Shown here one piece after another: positions 8,843 through 16,952 of a stretch of DNA of 64,000 nucleotides. Location: positions 124,001 to 188,000 of the forward strand of contig NZ_BSRQ01000001.1 in assembly GCF_030268685.1 (NCBI RefSeq), given 5' to 3'. The first letter of the stretch is position 1, and every line of letters begins with the position of its first letter. Below the pieces are notes generated by a model. It saw only the letters and a list, made by a program, of their open reading frames with translations, was not told the origin of the DNA and did no database searches. Origin of the DNA: Microtetraspora sp. NBRC 13810 (GTDB lineage Bacteria; Actinomycetota; Actinomycetes; Streptosporangiales; Streptosporangiaceae). The position numbers were made by a program, and so were the translations under genes.

Positions 8843-9729
8843 CGGCCCCGTCCCTCCCTGTCGATCACCACGCAGAACACCCCGGTCACCGCCTCGTACT
8901 GCGGCTCCACCGCCATGTGCCCGCGCTGGGCGTCGATCCAGATCACCTCGCCGCAGGAGTTGACCGCGTTCCACGCGTGCGCGCCGCCGCCCGGCCACCG
9001 GGTGACCAGCACGGCCGCCGAACCGTGGCCGCCCGCCAGCAGCCGCTGGGCGACCTGGGCGTAGGCCCGGCGGCCCTGCCCGACGTAACCGAAGGAGTGC
9101 CCGAGCCAGTGCTCGGCCCTGGCCACCCCCTTCTCCTCGCCGGAGAGCACCGGCCGGCCCGCCCGGTCGTACTCGGGCTGCCTGGGCGCGGCCACCGCGG
9201 GCTCGCCGTGCCAGGTGGAGACCACCGCCAGCGCGCAGTCCATCGCGTTGGTGGCGCGGAACGGGTCCTCCACCGGCCCCTCGGCGTTGATCATCCGGAT
9301 CCACGTGCCGCGCGGGTCGGGGAACCTCCTGGGCCGCCCCGAGGCGCACAGCGGGACCGCGCCCCGGATGTCCTGCTGGGTCTGCGGGTCGGGCCTGGCC
9401 AGCCCGCCCGGGACGCCGTACGGCCTGGCCTCCTCCAGCGGCGGCGGACGGTCCGCACGGTCGAACCAGTCCTGCCCGCCGCCCTCGGCCGGTTCCCCCT
9501 CGGAGGCGGAGGCGACAGCGGGGACGGGTTCGGCAACGGGTTCGGGGACGAGTTCGGGGACGAGGGCGGGCGGCGCGGGGGCCACCGCTTCGGCGGCGTC
9601 CTCGTAGTCGCGCCAGCGGCGGCCGTCGGCGGTGACAACCGGGTTGTAGCGCCCCTCGGGGAGCGTCCACGGCGCCTTCCTCCCCGTTGGAAGCGGATCG
9701 CGGAACAGCCTGCATCCCTCCTTCGCCAC
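8839..9729 (-). CDS. Tox-PL papain-fold (protein glutaminase/deamidase-type) toxin
   Basis: The 296-residue product has a short N-terminal part, a Pro/Val/Glu-rich linker (about 50-80) and a C-terminal catalytic domain. Cys165 in NAMDCALAVVSTW, His251 in GGAHAWNAVN and Asp266 in WIDAQRG form the Cys-His-Asp triad arrangement of Tox-PL domains, which deamidate or cleave target proteins in polymorphic toxins. No signal peptide or WXG100 region is visible. It sits divergent from eccB on the edge of the ESX locus, so delivery by that system is plausible but unproven. The GTG start is the first available and has no convincing ribosome site, so the N-terminus is uncertain. Confidence 0.7.
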   Translation of the reverse strand: MAKEGCRLFRDPLPTGRKAPWTLPEGRYNPVVTADGRRWRDYEDAAEAVAPAPPALVPELVPEPVAEPVPAVASASEGEPAEGGGQDWFDRADRPPPLEEARPYGVPGGLARPDPQTQQDIRGAVPLCASGRPRRFPDPRGTWIRMINAEGPVEDPFRATNAMDCALAVVSTWHGEPAVAAPRQPEYDRAGRPVLSGEEKGVARAEHWLGHSFGYVGQGRRAYAQVAQRLLAGGHGSAAVLVTRWPGGGAHAWNAVNSCGEVIWIDAQRGHMAVEPQYEAVTGVFCVVIDREGRGR

Positions 9730-9901
9730 GCCGGGCGACCGGCCTGAAGGCCGATGGTAGGCGCGTCGGCGCAGGCCGGAGGGAACTTCGCCGGATCGTC
9801 CGCATATGCACAGAGTTACCGAACGCGAGATGTCCGCACTGACGCCCCCTGTGACGTATGTGGCGAATATGCTGATCCTCAGCTTTACCGGAAGAGGTGG
9901 G

Positions 9902-11314
9902 ATGCAGACCCAGAAGGACCTCTACCAGGCGCACCGGCTGATGCAGCAGCGCCTGGGCATGGCCCTGCTCCAGGGCGAGCCCGACGTGCCGGAGTCGCCG
10001 ATGCGACGGCACAACGTCGGCATGTTCGCCGGGGCCCTGGTCGCCGTGCTGATACTCGCCGGCTTCGGCATCTGGGGACTGATCAAACCGGGCAACGCCA
10101 CCAAGATCACAGATGCCGGCCAGCTGATCGTCGAGACGGAGACCGGCGCGACGTACGTCTACAGCCAGCAGCAGAACAGGCTGCTGCCGGTGGCCAACTA
10201 CGTCTCCGCCCGGCTGCTGCTGGACAGCGCCGACATCAAGACGCTCGACGTGACGTCCGCGTCGCTGGAGAAGTACGCCCGCGGCCCGGTCGTCGGCATC
10301 GCCGGCGCGCCGGACTCGCTGCCGGCCGGGAACAAGCTGGTGCGCGGGCCGTGGTCGGTATGCGTGACCGAGGGTCCCGACGGCGCCGGCGGGCGCAAGC
10401 CGTACGTGACGCTGGTGGGCGGGACGCCGGTGGGCGGCACGCCGGTCGGCGGCGACGGGATGGTGGTGGACGACGGCCGGCAGACCTGGCTGCTCTGGGC
10501 GGACACCCGCATGCGGGTGACCGCCGACGGCGTGCGCATGCTGAACGCCCAGCCCAGGAAGGTGCCTGCCGCCTGGCTCAACTCGATCCCCGAGGGCAGG
10601 GACTTCACCGGCCCGCCGGTGCCGGACCGCGGCAAGAAGATCGGCGGTTCCGGCGGCAGGGGGGCCGTCACGGTCGGCCAGGTCTTCACGGTGCCGGAGG
10701 TGGCCGGCGCCCCCGCCCGCTGGTACGTGATGCTCTCCGACGGCCTCGCCCCGATCACGCTCACCCAGGCCCGGTTGCTCCTGGAGGACCCGGCCACCAA
10801 GAAGGCGTACGGCAAGAGCCCGGTGCTGCCGGTCACGATCGACGCCGCCACCGCGAACGCCTCCCCCTCACGCCAGACGATCTCGGGCGGCGGCCTGCCC
10901 GCCACGATGCCGCGGATGGTCTCCTCGCCGGCCGCCGCACCCCTGTGCGCGGTCTACGCGGACACCGCCAAGGGGTCGATGCGGGCGCGGCTGACCGTGG
11001 GGAGCACGATGACGATCCCCGAGCCGAAGGCGGGCGGCGACCCCGAGCACTTCGACCAGGTGGTGTTCCCGCCGGGCGGCGCGGCGATGGCCGGTCTGCT
11101 GCCCGCGGAGGGTCAGGTCGGCTCGATCAGCAACTACTACCTCGTCAGCGAGCAGGGCCGGCGTTATGCCCTGCCCTCTCCCGACATCCTCGGCAAGCTG
11201 GGCTACGACACCTCCCAGGTCGCCCCGCTGCCGCCGAACATCCTGCGGCTGATCCCCGAGGGACCGGCCCTCGACCCGGCGGTCGCCCGCTCCCCCCTCC
11301 AGGTCACCCGATGA
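9902..11314 (+). CDS. eccB: type VII secretion protein EccB
   Basis: A core ESX component of 470 residues that sits mostly outside the membrane as part of the secretion complex. The canonical EccB start MQTQKDLYQAHRLMQQRLGM, rich in basic residues and ending ALLQGEPD, precedes a single membrane helix at about 40-61. The large extracytoplasmic domain follows, with VETETGATYVYSQ and repeated GTPVGGTPVGG. ATG at 9902 follows GGAAGAGGTGGG; an upstream in-frame ATG would add 32 residues unlike the family. It is the first gene of the rightward ESX block and diverges from the toxin gene. Confidence 0.92.
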   Translation: MQTQKDLYQAHRLMQQRLGMALLQGEPDVPESPMRRHNVGMFAGALVAVLILAGFGIWGLIKPGNATKITDAGQLIVETETGATYVYSQQQNRLLPVANYVSARLLLDSADIKTLDVTSASLEKYARGPVVGIAGAPDSLPAGNKLVRGPWSVCVTEGPDGAGGRKPYVTLVGGTPVGGTPVGGDGMVVDDGRQTWLLWADTRMRVTADGVRMLNAQPRKVPAAWLNSIPEGRDFTGPPVPDRGKKIGGSGGRGAVTVGQVFTVPEVAGAPARWYVMLSDGLAPITLTQARLLLEDPATKKAYGKSPVLPVTIDAATANASPSRQTISGGGLPATMPRMVSSPAAAPLCAVYADTAKGSMRARLTVGSTMTIPEPKAGGDPEHFDQVVFPPGGAAMAGLLPAEGQVGSISNYYLVSEQGRRYALPSPDILGKLGYDTSQVAPLPPNILRLIPEGPALDPAVARSPLQVTR

Positions 11315-11371
11315 CCCGTGGGGGACACACCTATCACGATCACGTTTTGCCTGCGGGAAGGAACCAGTCAG

Positions 11372-11680
11372 GTGGCCGTCGACATCTACTTTGACGCGCT
11401 CGACCAGTGCCGCACGACCGCGCGGAAAGTGGCCGGCGACTTCACCGAGCTCGGCGCCGCCCATCCGGCGGCGTCCGCGGACTCCACCATGTTCGGGAGG
11501 CTGACCGACGCGAGCACGCTCGCCCAGGCGATCGACGACGTCGAGAAGACCCTCGACAGCGAGCTCGGCGCGGTCGCGACCAAGCTGCGCGGCGTCGAGC
11601 GCGCGCTGGACGACGTCGAGGGGAACCTGCGCGGCGTCAACCGGGCCACCGAGCAGACCTACGCGGGAAGCCGGTCATGA
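11372..11680 (+). CDS. small helical ESX-associated protein, partner of the transglycosylase substrate
   Basis: A 102-residue all-helical protein (VAVDIYFDALDQCRTTARKV; later DDVEGNLRGVNRATEQTYAG) without membrane segments. GTG at 11372 has GGGAAGG upstream and is preferred over a GTG 18 codons earlier. Its stop overlaps the next start in ATGA. Size, helicity and coupling to a WXG100-type gene suggest that it forms the small half of a secreted heterodimer. The classic YxxxD/E export motif is absent from its C-terminus (TYAGSRS), so the signal may be carried by its partner. Confidence 0.65.
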   Translation: MAVDIYFDALDQCRTTARKVAGDFTELGAAHPAASADSTMFGRLTDASTLAQAIDDVEKTLDSELGAVATKLRGVERALDDVEGNLRGVNRATEQTYAGSRS

Positions 11681-12813
11681 CCGACCGGAGCGGCGAACGC
11701 GGGCCGCTCGCCGTCATCGTCCCGGGCAGCGAGGAACTCGTCGGCATCGCCGGGAAGGTCGACGGCAGCAAGAGCTCGATCGACGCGGTCGTCAAGCGCT
11801 GGACCGGCACCGCGGACAAGGTCCAGGAGCACACCTTCGCGCTCGGCTCCGCGGTGACCACGGTGAACGCCGCCTGGCAGGGCGCCGCCGCCGACGCCTT
11901 CGGCGACTACATGGTCAAGTACGGCAAGGCGGGCGACGCGCTGAACGACGCGCTCTACGCCTGCGCGTCCTCGCTCACCAGGGCGGCCGGCGTGCTCGAC
12001 GCCGCCGAGACGAACGTGCGGACCCTGGTGGACAACCTCGTCTCCACCTGGAACACCTACTGCGCGGAGAACCCCAGGAGCACGGCGGACCAGCTGGCGC
12101 AGGGGATCAGCGCGTCGGTCGGCCGGGCCACCAGCGACGCCCGCGAGCAGCTCAAGAAGGCCGACGAGGCCGTCACCCAGGCGGTCAAGGATCTGAAGAA
12201 GCACCTGAGCGAGCGGGCGATCACCTTCAGGGACATCCCCGCGCCCGGCGAGGGCAGGTTCACCCCGGAGCCGAGCAAGCCCCTCGACTGGGAGCGGGTC
12301 CCCGGCTACGGGCAGGACTCGCGCGGCGCCGCGCAGCAGACCGACGGCGGCGGCGGCTTCGGCGGCTACGGGCCGAGCGGCCCGCCCCCGCCCGGCGGCG
12401 GCCCGGCGCCCACCGGCAGGCTCAAGGAGTGGATCGACGAGGCGATCAGGATCCTGCACGAGCGCGACCCGGAGAAGTACCCGCTGGAGAAGATGAACCC
12501 GAACGACATCTACATGATCATCAAGCACGAGTCCGGCGGCAACCCGAACGCGATCAACACCTGGGACTCCAACGCGGCGGCCGGGCATCCGTCCAAAGGA
12601 CTGATGCAGACCATCGACCCCACCTTCACCAGCGCGCTCGACCGCGCCTTCGGCGGCAACCCGCAGGACTTCCTGCCGGGCAACGCCAGCATCTACCACC
12701 CGGTGGACAACATCGTCGCGGGCGTGGCCTACGCCGTCGGCCGCTACGGCTCGGTCTCGGAGGTGCCGGGCGTCGTCGGCATGAAGACGGGCACCGGCTA
12801 CCGCGGCTACTGA
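11677..12813 (+). CDS. WXG100-like protein fused to a lytic transglycosylase (SLT) domain
   Basis: A 378-residue probable ESX substrate. Residues 1-185 form helical hairpins typical of WXG100 proteins, with the turn motif AAWQGAAADAFGDYM. A Gly/Pro linker follows at about 205-245. The C-terminal soluble lytic transglycosylase domain begins near 255: MIIKHESGGNPNAIN contains the catalytic Glu285, followed by GLMQTIDPTF and NIVAGVAYAVGRYG, the usual SLT signature blocks. It would cleave glycan strands of peptidoglycan once exported. The gene is coupled to the small helical gene upstream and ends at a strong palindromic terminator. Confidence 0.85.
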   Translation: MTDRSGERGPLAVIVPGSEELVGIAGKVDGSKSSIDAVVKRWTGTADKVQEHTFALGSAVTTVNAAWQGAAADAFGDYMVKYGKAGDALNDALYACASSLTRAAGVLDAAETNVRTLVDNLVSTWNTYCAENPRSTADQLAQGISASVGRATSDAREQLKKADEAVTQAVKDLKKHLSERAITFRDIPAPGEGRFTPEPSKPLDWERVPGYGQDSRGAAQQTDGGGGFGGYGPSGPPPPGGGPAPTGRLKEWIDEAIRILHERDPEKYPLEKMNPNDIYMIIKHESGGNPNAINTWDSNAAAGHPSKGLMQTIDPTFTSALDRAFGGNPQDFLPGNASIYHPVDNIVAGVAYAVGRYGSVSEVPGVVGMKTGTGYRGY

Positions 12814-12826
12814 CCGCCCCCGGCAC

Positions 12827-12856
12827 GGCCGGGCCGGGCGCGCGCCCGGCCCGGCC
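12827..12856. terminator. 30-base perfect palindrome between convergent genes
   Basis: The sequence from 12827 to 12856, built of GGCC and CGGGCG blocks, equals its own reverse complement and can form a stem of about 13 pairs. It sits between the convergent transglycosylase gene and the 266-residue gene, so it can stop transcription from both sides. Confidence 0.7.
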
Positions 12857-12864
12857 CGGCCCGA

Positions 12865-13665
12865 TCAGATCACGCCGGGGACGAGAGCGCCGCCCATCAT
12901 GCCACCGCCGCCGAGCCCGCCGAGTCCGCCTGCGAGGTCCGTTTTGGGCTGGTTGGGGTTGGTGAGCTGGCCGTCCCGGGACTTCAGCTCGGTCTGCTGG
13001 AAGTCGCCCGCCTTGTCCTCACCCGGGAAGGACGTCAGACCCCAGAAGAGCCGCGCCGAGGACATCTGGGAGTAAGCCAGCGGTCCGACGATGCCGAGGA
13101 CGACGTAGACGGCCGTCTTCTTCTTCTTGACGATGGCGCTGAGCACGTTGTGCACCGCGTTGAGCGTCTTGTAGGTGGCGATCGTCACCGCGGTCTGCAT
13201 CGGCGGCGGCAGGAACCGGCCGGTCAGGTTGAGCGTGAGCAGGGCGGTCATCCACCCGCCCACGGCGGAGCAGATCTGTGCCCCGCAGTGATAGACGCCC
13301 GCGGTCTGGTCCAGGCACTGCCCCGCGCCGTCCCGGCAGGCGATGAGCTTGTCGATCTCCTTGGTGAAGGTCTCGGAGTTCGTGCGGAACAACTGGAAGT
13401 TGCCGTCGTCCTTCCCGCCCCAGTCCTTCTTCTTCTCCGCGTCGGTCACCAGTGTCGTGACGACGTTCTTCAGGTCGACGAGCCTCTCGCGGACGGCCGG
13501 AGCGGCCCACTCCGCGGCCGCCTTCGACATGGCGCCCGGATCGGAGTACATGGTGGCCATCAGCAGCGGGATCTCCAGCGCCTTCGGTGCCCTGAGCACG
13601 CCCGCGGCGACGACGCTCGCCGTGATCGCGGCCTCGTACAGGTGCCTGTCGTTCTCATAGGCCAT
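12865..13665 (-). CDS. ESX-associated membrane protein, paralogue of the 21.7 kb gene
   Basis: A 266-residue protein beginning MAYENDRHLYEAAITASVVA. A helical region to about 130 is followed by hydrophobic segments near 131-150 and 184-201, then a Gly/Met-rich tail ending GGALVPGVI. Cysteines cluster in the middle (ACRDGAGQCL, YHCGAQICS). The N-terminus aligns with that of the frameshifted gene at 21731-22482 (MHAYDTGTSLYTAAMATTTS), and both follow a gene carrying the same helical domain, so they are duplicated modules. GGAGG lies upstream and the gene closely follows the 418-residue gene in an operon. Role unknown, probably an exported or membrane-inserted ESX substrate. Confidence 0.7.
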   Translation of the reverse strand: MAYENDRHLYEAAITASVVAAGVLRAPKALEIPLLMATMYSDPGAMSKAAAEWAAPAVRERLVDLKNVVTTLVTDAEKKKDWGGKDDGNFQLFRTNSETFTKEIDKLIACRDGAGQCLDQTAGVYHCGAQICSAVGGWMTALLTLNLTGRFLPPPMQTAVTIATYKTLNAVHNVLSAIVKKKKTAVYVVLGIVGPLAYSQMSSARLFWGLTSFPGEDKAGDFQQTELKSRDGQLTNPNQPKTDLAGGLGGLGGGGMMGGALVPGVI

Positions 13666-13671
13666 GCCGGA

Positions 13672-14928
13672 TCACGCCTCCATGCCGAGCACGGGCGGGG
13701 CGATGTCCTCGTCGTCCATCCAGACCTCTTCGCGCTCGTGCAGGGGGATGGAGGACTCGTTCTCGCGCCCCTCGTTCGGGGCGCCGCCCATGCCGGGCAT
13801 CATCGGCATCATCGGCATGCCGTTGAGGCCGTTCACGCCACTCGCCGCTCTCAGGGCGCCGGTCCCTTCCGGTGGCATGACGCCGCCCGTACCGCCGCCC
13901 CTGGTCAGGGTGTCGGTGCCGGGCTGGCCGGTCCAGGAGGCCGGGACGTTCGTCCCCGGCGCCCCGATCCTGTTCGGGTCGAGGCCGGGCACCTTGCTCG
14001 GGTCGTACCCCGGCATCTTGCTCGGGTCGAACTCCGAAAGGTCGGTCTTGAGCGGGTCGTTCATGCCGGAGAGCCGGTCGTTCAGCCCGTCCAGGCTGGT
14101 CCTCAGGCCATCCGAGTCGAAGCCGGGGACGTTGGTGTTCGGGTCGGGCACGTTCGGGTTCAGACCGCTCAGATCCGGGTTCTTGATGTCCGGGCCGTTC
14201 GGGTCCAGGCCGTCCAGATCCGGGTTCTTGATGTCCGGACCGTCGGGATCCAGGCCGTCCAGATCCGGGTTCTTGATGTCCGGACCGTCGGGATCCAGGC
14301 CGTCCAGATCCGGGTTCTTGATGTCCGGACCGTCGGGATCCAGGCCGCTCAGATCCGGGCCCTTGATGCCGGGACCGTTCGGGTCCAGACCGCTCAGATC
14401 CGGGTTCTTGAACCCGGCCGAGTCGATCTTCGGCATCCCGCCGTTGAGGCCGGAGAGGTCGGGAGCCCCGACGTTGAAGGGGTTGCCACCGCCCGTCCCA
14501 CCTCCGTCGCCGCCGCCGTTCTTCTCCTCCGCCTCGGCGTAGGACTTCTCGGTCGCCCTGAGTGCGCGCTGCCACGACTCCAGCGCCCCCCTGGCCGCGT
14601 CGAGCGCGCTCGCCGCGCCGCGCCGTGCCTCGGCGTGGACGCCGTTGAGCCCGAGTCCCACGACCCCGAACGAGGGGAAGGGGATGTCGATGCCCTTGGT
14701 CTGGTCGGAGACGACCTGCACCCCGGGCGCCAGCTTGCCGTAGTTGTCGCCGAGAGCCTGGATCTTGCCCTCTCTGTATTCGACGTCCGGCTTCTCGCCG
14801 GCGACCCCCGACATACCCGCTATGCCCGAGATGCCGGACATGCCGGGCATCTGGTAGCCGCCCTGGAGTGCCTGGTAGGGATTACCGGTCTGGGAGGAGG
14901 CGTTCGCGGCGCCGGTCGGTTCACTCAT
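13672..14928 (-). CDS. ESX substrate-like protein with 15-residue tandem repeats
   Basis: A 418-residue protein. Residues about 50-135 form a helical domain with IPFPSFGVVGLGLNG and an end motif SYAEAEEK that contains YxxxE, the general ESX export signature. Residues 180-254 hold five tandem copies of GLDPDGPDIKNPDLD. A Pro/Gly/Met region follows and the chain ends EVWMDDEDIAPPVLGMEA, an acidic tryptophan tail also seen in two neighbours. The helical domain recurs at the C-terminus of the 610-residue protein encoded at 19.9 kb. ATG follows GGAGAGG. It is probably secreted, with a possible surface or structural role. Confidence 0.7.
   Translation of the reverse strand: MSEPTGAANASSQTGNPYQALQGGYQMPGMSGISGIAGMSGVAGEKPDVEYREGKIQALGDNYGKLAPGVQVVSDQTKGIDIPFPSFGVVGLGLNGVHAEARRGAASALDAARGALESWQRALRATEKSYAEAEEKNGGGDGGGTGGGNPFNVGAPDLSGLNGGMPKIDSAGFKNPDLSGLDPNGPGIKGPDLSGLDPDGPDIKNPDLDGLDPDGPDIKNPDLDGLDPDGPDIKNPDLDGLDPNGPDIKNPDLSGLNPNVPDPNTNVPGFDSDGLRTSLDGLNDRLSGMNDPLKTDLSEFDPSKMPGYDPSKVPGLDPNRIGAPGTNVPASWTGQPGTDTLTRGGGTGGVMPPEGTGALRAASGVNGLNGMPMMPMMPGMGGAPNEGRENESSIPLHEREEVWMDDEDIAPPVLGMEA
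14167..14391 (-). repeat. five 45-base tandem repeats (15-residue units)
   Basis: Five in-frame 45-base units, the central three almost identical at the DNA level, encode GLDPDGPDIKNPDLD and variants. There are no spacers between units, so this is a coding repeat and not a CRISPR array. Confidence 0.85.
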
Positions 14929-15051
14929 TGTCCGTTCCTCTCCGCCATTTCCGCCATTTCCGCCCTCTTCGTCGTCAGGCCGGGACCTGTGCCGCGCTCG
15001 CCGTACACGCCGGCGCCGCCGGGCGGATTCGGCTGTCCGGCGGCGCGGCGA

Positions 15052-16452
15052 TCAGGCATCGGACCGGCGTTTCGCCGTCTGGCTGGAGATTATCGAGGGG
15101 ATGTGGTCCCCGCCGCCGCCCCACACGTCGTCGTCCTCCAGGAGCGTGCTGTTGTGCTCCTCGTGCTGCTCTTCGTGGCCGCCGGCCGTGGCGGGGGCAC
15201 CGGCCAGGTACGACGGCGCGACGCCCATGCCGCTCGCGCCGCGCGCGGCCGCCGCGGCGGCGTCGGCCGCCCGCAGGACGCCGCCGGACGACACCCCACC
15301 GCCCGCCCCGCCGCCGCCGGACCCCAGGACGCCCGGGCTGGCGTAACCGGTGGAGCCGTACCCCGAACCGCCGTACGGCGAGCCGCCGTAGCCGGAAGCG
15401 GCGGGGTTGAAGTCCGCGCCGCGGATGCCGGAGGCCGGCAGGGCGTTCGCGTCGTTCAGGCCGGCCAGTGCTGTGTCGTCGACGCCCTTCCCGGACATGC
15501 CCGGCAGGGAGGTGCCGTTCGCGTCGAGGCCGCCGGGGTTCAGGCCGCCGGGGTTCAGCCCGTTCGGGTCCAGTCCGCCGGGATTGAGGCCGCCGGGGTT
15601 CGGGCCGTTCGGATCGAGACCGTTCGGATCCTGGCCGCCGGGATTGAGACCGTCCGGGTCGAGGCCGCCGGGGTTCAGGCCGTCCGGATCGAGGCCGCCG
15701 GGATTGAGGCCGCCGGGGTTCAGGCCGTCCGGGTCGAGCGAGCCGGGGCCGGACGCGGACGGGTCGCCGGCGTTCGCGAAGTCGGAGCGGTCCCAGGCGT
15801 CCGAGCCGTCACCGGGCAGGCCGGTGCCCGAGGCAGCCGGGGGCGCGCCGAAGTCGGGGAGGCCGGGCGAGCGGTAGTCGGGCATGGGCATCTCGACCGG
15901 GGTCGGCAGCGCGGACTGGACCTCGGTGGGCAGTTCGGCGTAGATCCTCACGATCTCGTCGTTGACCTTCTCGAAGTGGTCGGTCGCCCTTTTCTCCGCC
16001 CGGTACATCCCCCAGAAGGGGGTCCAGTCCGCCCAGTCGGTGTCGTGGTCGGACCGCGAGTCCTCAAAGCGCTTCTCCACGAGGTTCCGCTGGCCCCACG
16101 CCAGGTTGTCCGCGTACTTCTGCAACGGCACCCCGACGTCCCGCATCTTGTCGGCGAGTTCCCGCATGCTGGCGTCCAGGGCTTGCAACTGCCGCTGGGT
16201 GGTGACGCCCACAGGCCCGCCCAGGTGCTCCGCCAGCTCCGTCGCCTTCGCCTTCAGCTCAGCCGAGGTCCGGTAGAGCAGGTCGTGCGCGGCGACGTAG
16301 TACTGCCCCGCCCGCCGCACCGTGTCCGGCGAGGCGTTGTCCAGCCACTTCTTGATCTGCTCCAGGTTGTTGGTGAACATGGTGGTCGGGAGTGCGTCGG
16401 TCATCAGCGGCCCGCTGTTGAAGGCGAGCGGCTGGGAGTTCGTCTCTGCCAC
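15052..16452 (-). CDS. PPE/WXG100-like ESX substrate with 15 pentapeptide repeats
   Basis: A 466-residue protein paired with the 153-residue gene upstream. Residues 1-180 are long helices (TNNLEQIKKWLDNASPDTVR; WADWTPFWGMYRAEK). Residues 239-313 are fifteen units of the form L-D/N-P-x-G. A Gly/Tyr/Ala-rich stretch (YGGSPYGGSGYGS) follows and then the tail LLEDDDVWGGGGDHIPSII. The overall plan matches the 459-residue protein next door, so the two modules look duplicated. GTG start with GAGGG upstream. Likely exported through the ESX channel; biochemical role unknown. Confidence 0.7.
   Translation of the reverse strand: MAETNSQPLAFNSGPLMTDALPTTMFTNNLEQIKKWLDNASPDTVRRAGQYYVAAHDLLYRTSAELKAKATELAEHLGGPVGVTTQRQLQALDASMRELADKMRDVGVPLQKYADNLAWGQRNLVEKRFEDSRSDHDTDWADWTPFWGMYRAEKRATDHFEKVNDEIVRIYAELPTEVQSALPTPVEMPMPDYRSPGLPDFGAPPAASGTGLPGDGSDAWDRSDFANAGDPSASGPGSLDPDGLNPGGLNPGGLDPDGLNPGGLDPDGLNPGGQDPNGLDPNGPNPGGLNPGGLDPNGLNPGGLNPGGLDANGTSLPGMSGKGVDDTALAGLNDANALPASGIRGADFNPAASGYGGSPYGGSGYGSTGYASPGVLGSGGGGAGGGVSSGGVLRAADAAAAAARGASGMGVAPSYLAGAPATAGGHEEQHEEHNSTLLEDDDVWGGGGDHIPSIISSQTAKRRSDA
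15514..15738 (-). repeat. fifteen 15-base tandem repeats (pentapeptide L-D/N-P-x-G)
   Basis: Seventy-five codons made of LDPDG, LNPGG, LDPNG and similar units. The pattern differs from the classic A(D/N)Lxx pentapeptide repeat, so a different fold is expected. Confidence 0.85.
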
Positions 16453-16463
16453 GTCGTCGGCCC

Positions 16464-16925
16464 TCAGACCTGCATGGTGGTGGTCCCGTCCTGGTTGACC
16501 ACCTCCGCGCCGTTGTAGTTCCTCGCAATGTCGCCCACGGCGTCATTGGCGGCCTCGAACTGCTGGGTGAGGGCCGCGTACAGCCCGCTGTTGTTCCCGT
16601 TCTCGCCGATGAGCACCGAGTAGGCGGTGCTGATCGCGGTGCCGAACTGCTGGGCCGTCATCCACTCGCCGAGGGCGTCGCTGATCGCGCACTGGAGCCG
16701 CACGTCCGGCAGCGACCCCGCGTCCGGCGGCAGCGGCGGCGGCGGCTCGTCGACGCCGATCCCGGAGACGGACTGGGTCGCCGGCGGCTGCGTGGGCGTG
16801 GTCAGCTTCTCCAGCACCTTCGCCAGCTCGCCCGCGATCCGCCTGATCTCCTCCTGGTCGAAGTCGGGACCGCCTGCGTCGTCCTGCTCCAGGCCGGGCC
16901 AATCCTTGTCGAGGTTGATCGCCAT
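16464..16925 (-). CDS. small helical ESX partner protein (DWPGL type)
   Basis: A 153-residue protein beginning MAINLDKDWPGLEQDDAGGP, with EEIRRIAGELAKVLEKL and a C-terminal helix IARNYNGAEVV containing YNGAE, a YxxxE match. It shares DWPGL, the following acidic patch and overall length with the 142-residue gene at 18.3 kb, so they are paralogues. Each sits directly before a longer repeat-rich protein. ATG follows GGGGGAC. Probably the small chain of a co-secreted heterodimer, by analogy with PE-PPE and Esx pairs. Confidence 0.68.
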   Translation of the reverse strand: MAINLDKDWPGLEQDDAGGPDFDQEEIRRIAGELAKVLEKLTTPTQPPATQSVSGIGVDEPPPPLPPDAGSLPDVRLQCAISDALGEWMTAQQFGTAISTAYSVLIGENGNNSGLYAALTQQFEAANDAVGDIARNYNGAEVVNQDGTTTMQV

Positions 16926-16952
16926 GCCATGTCCCCCTAGCTCTCCAACCGG

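Noticed and set aside
14167..14391. Regular repeats considered as a CRISPR array
   Set aside because: Units are contiguous 45-base in-frame coding repeats with no unique spacers and no cas genes.
13150..16518. 1122-codon plus-strand open frame across several ESX genes
   Set aside because: It runs antisense to three genes with good starts, repeats and codon bias; its RV-rich repeats are only the reverse of the tandem repeats.
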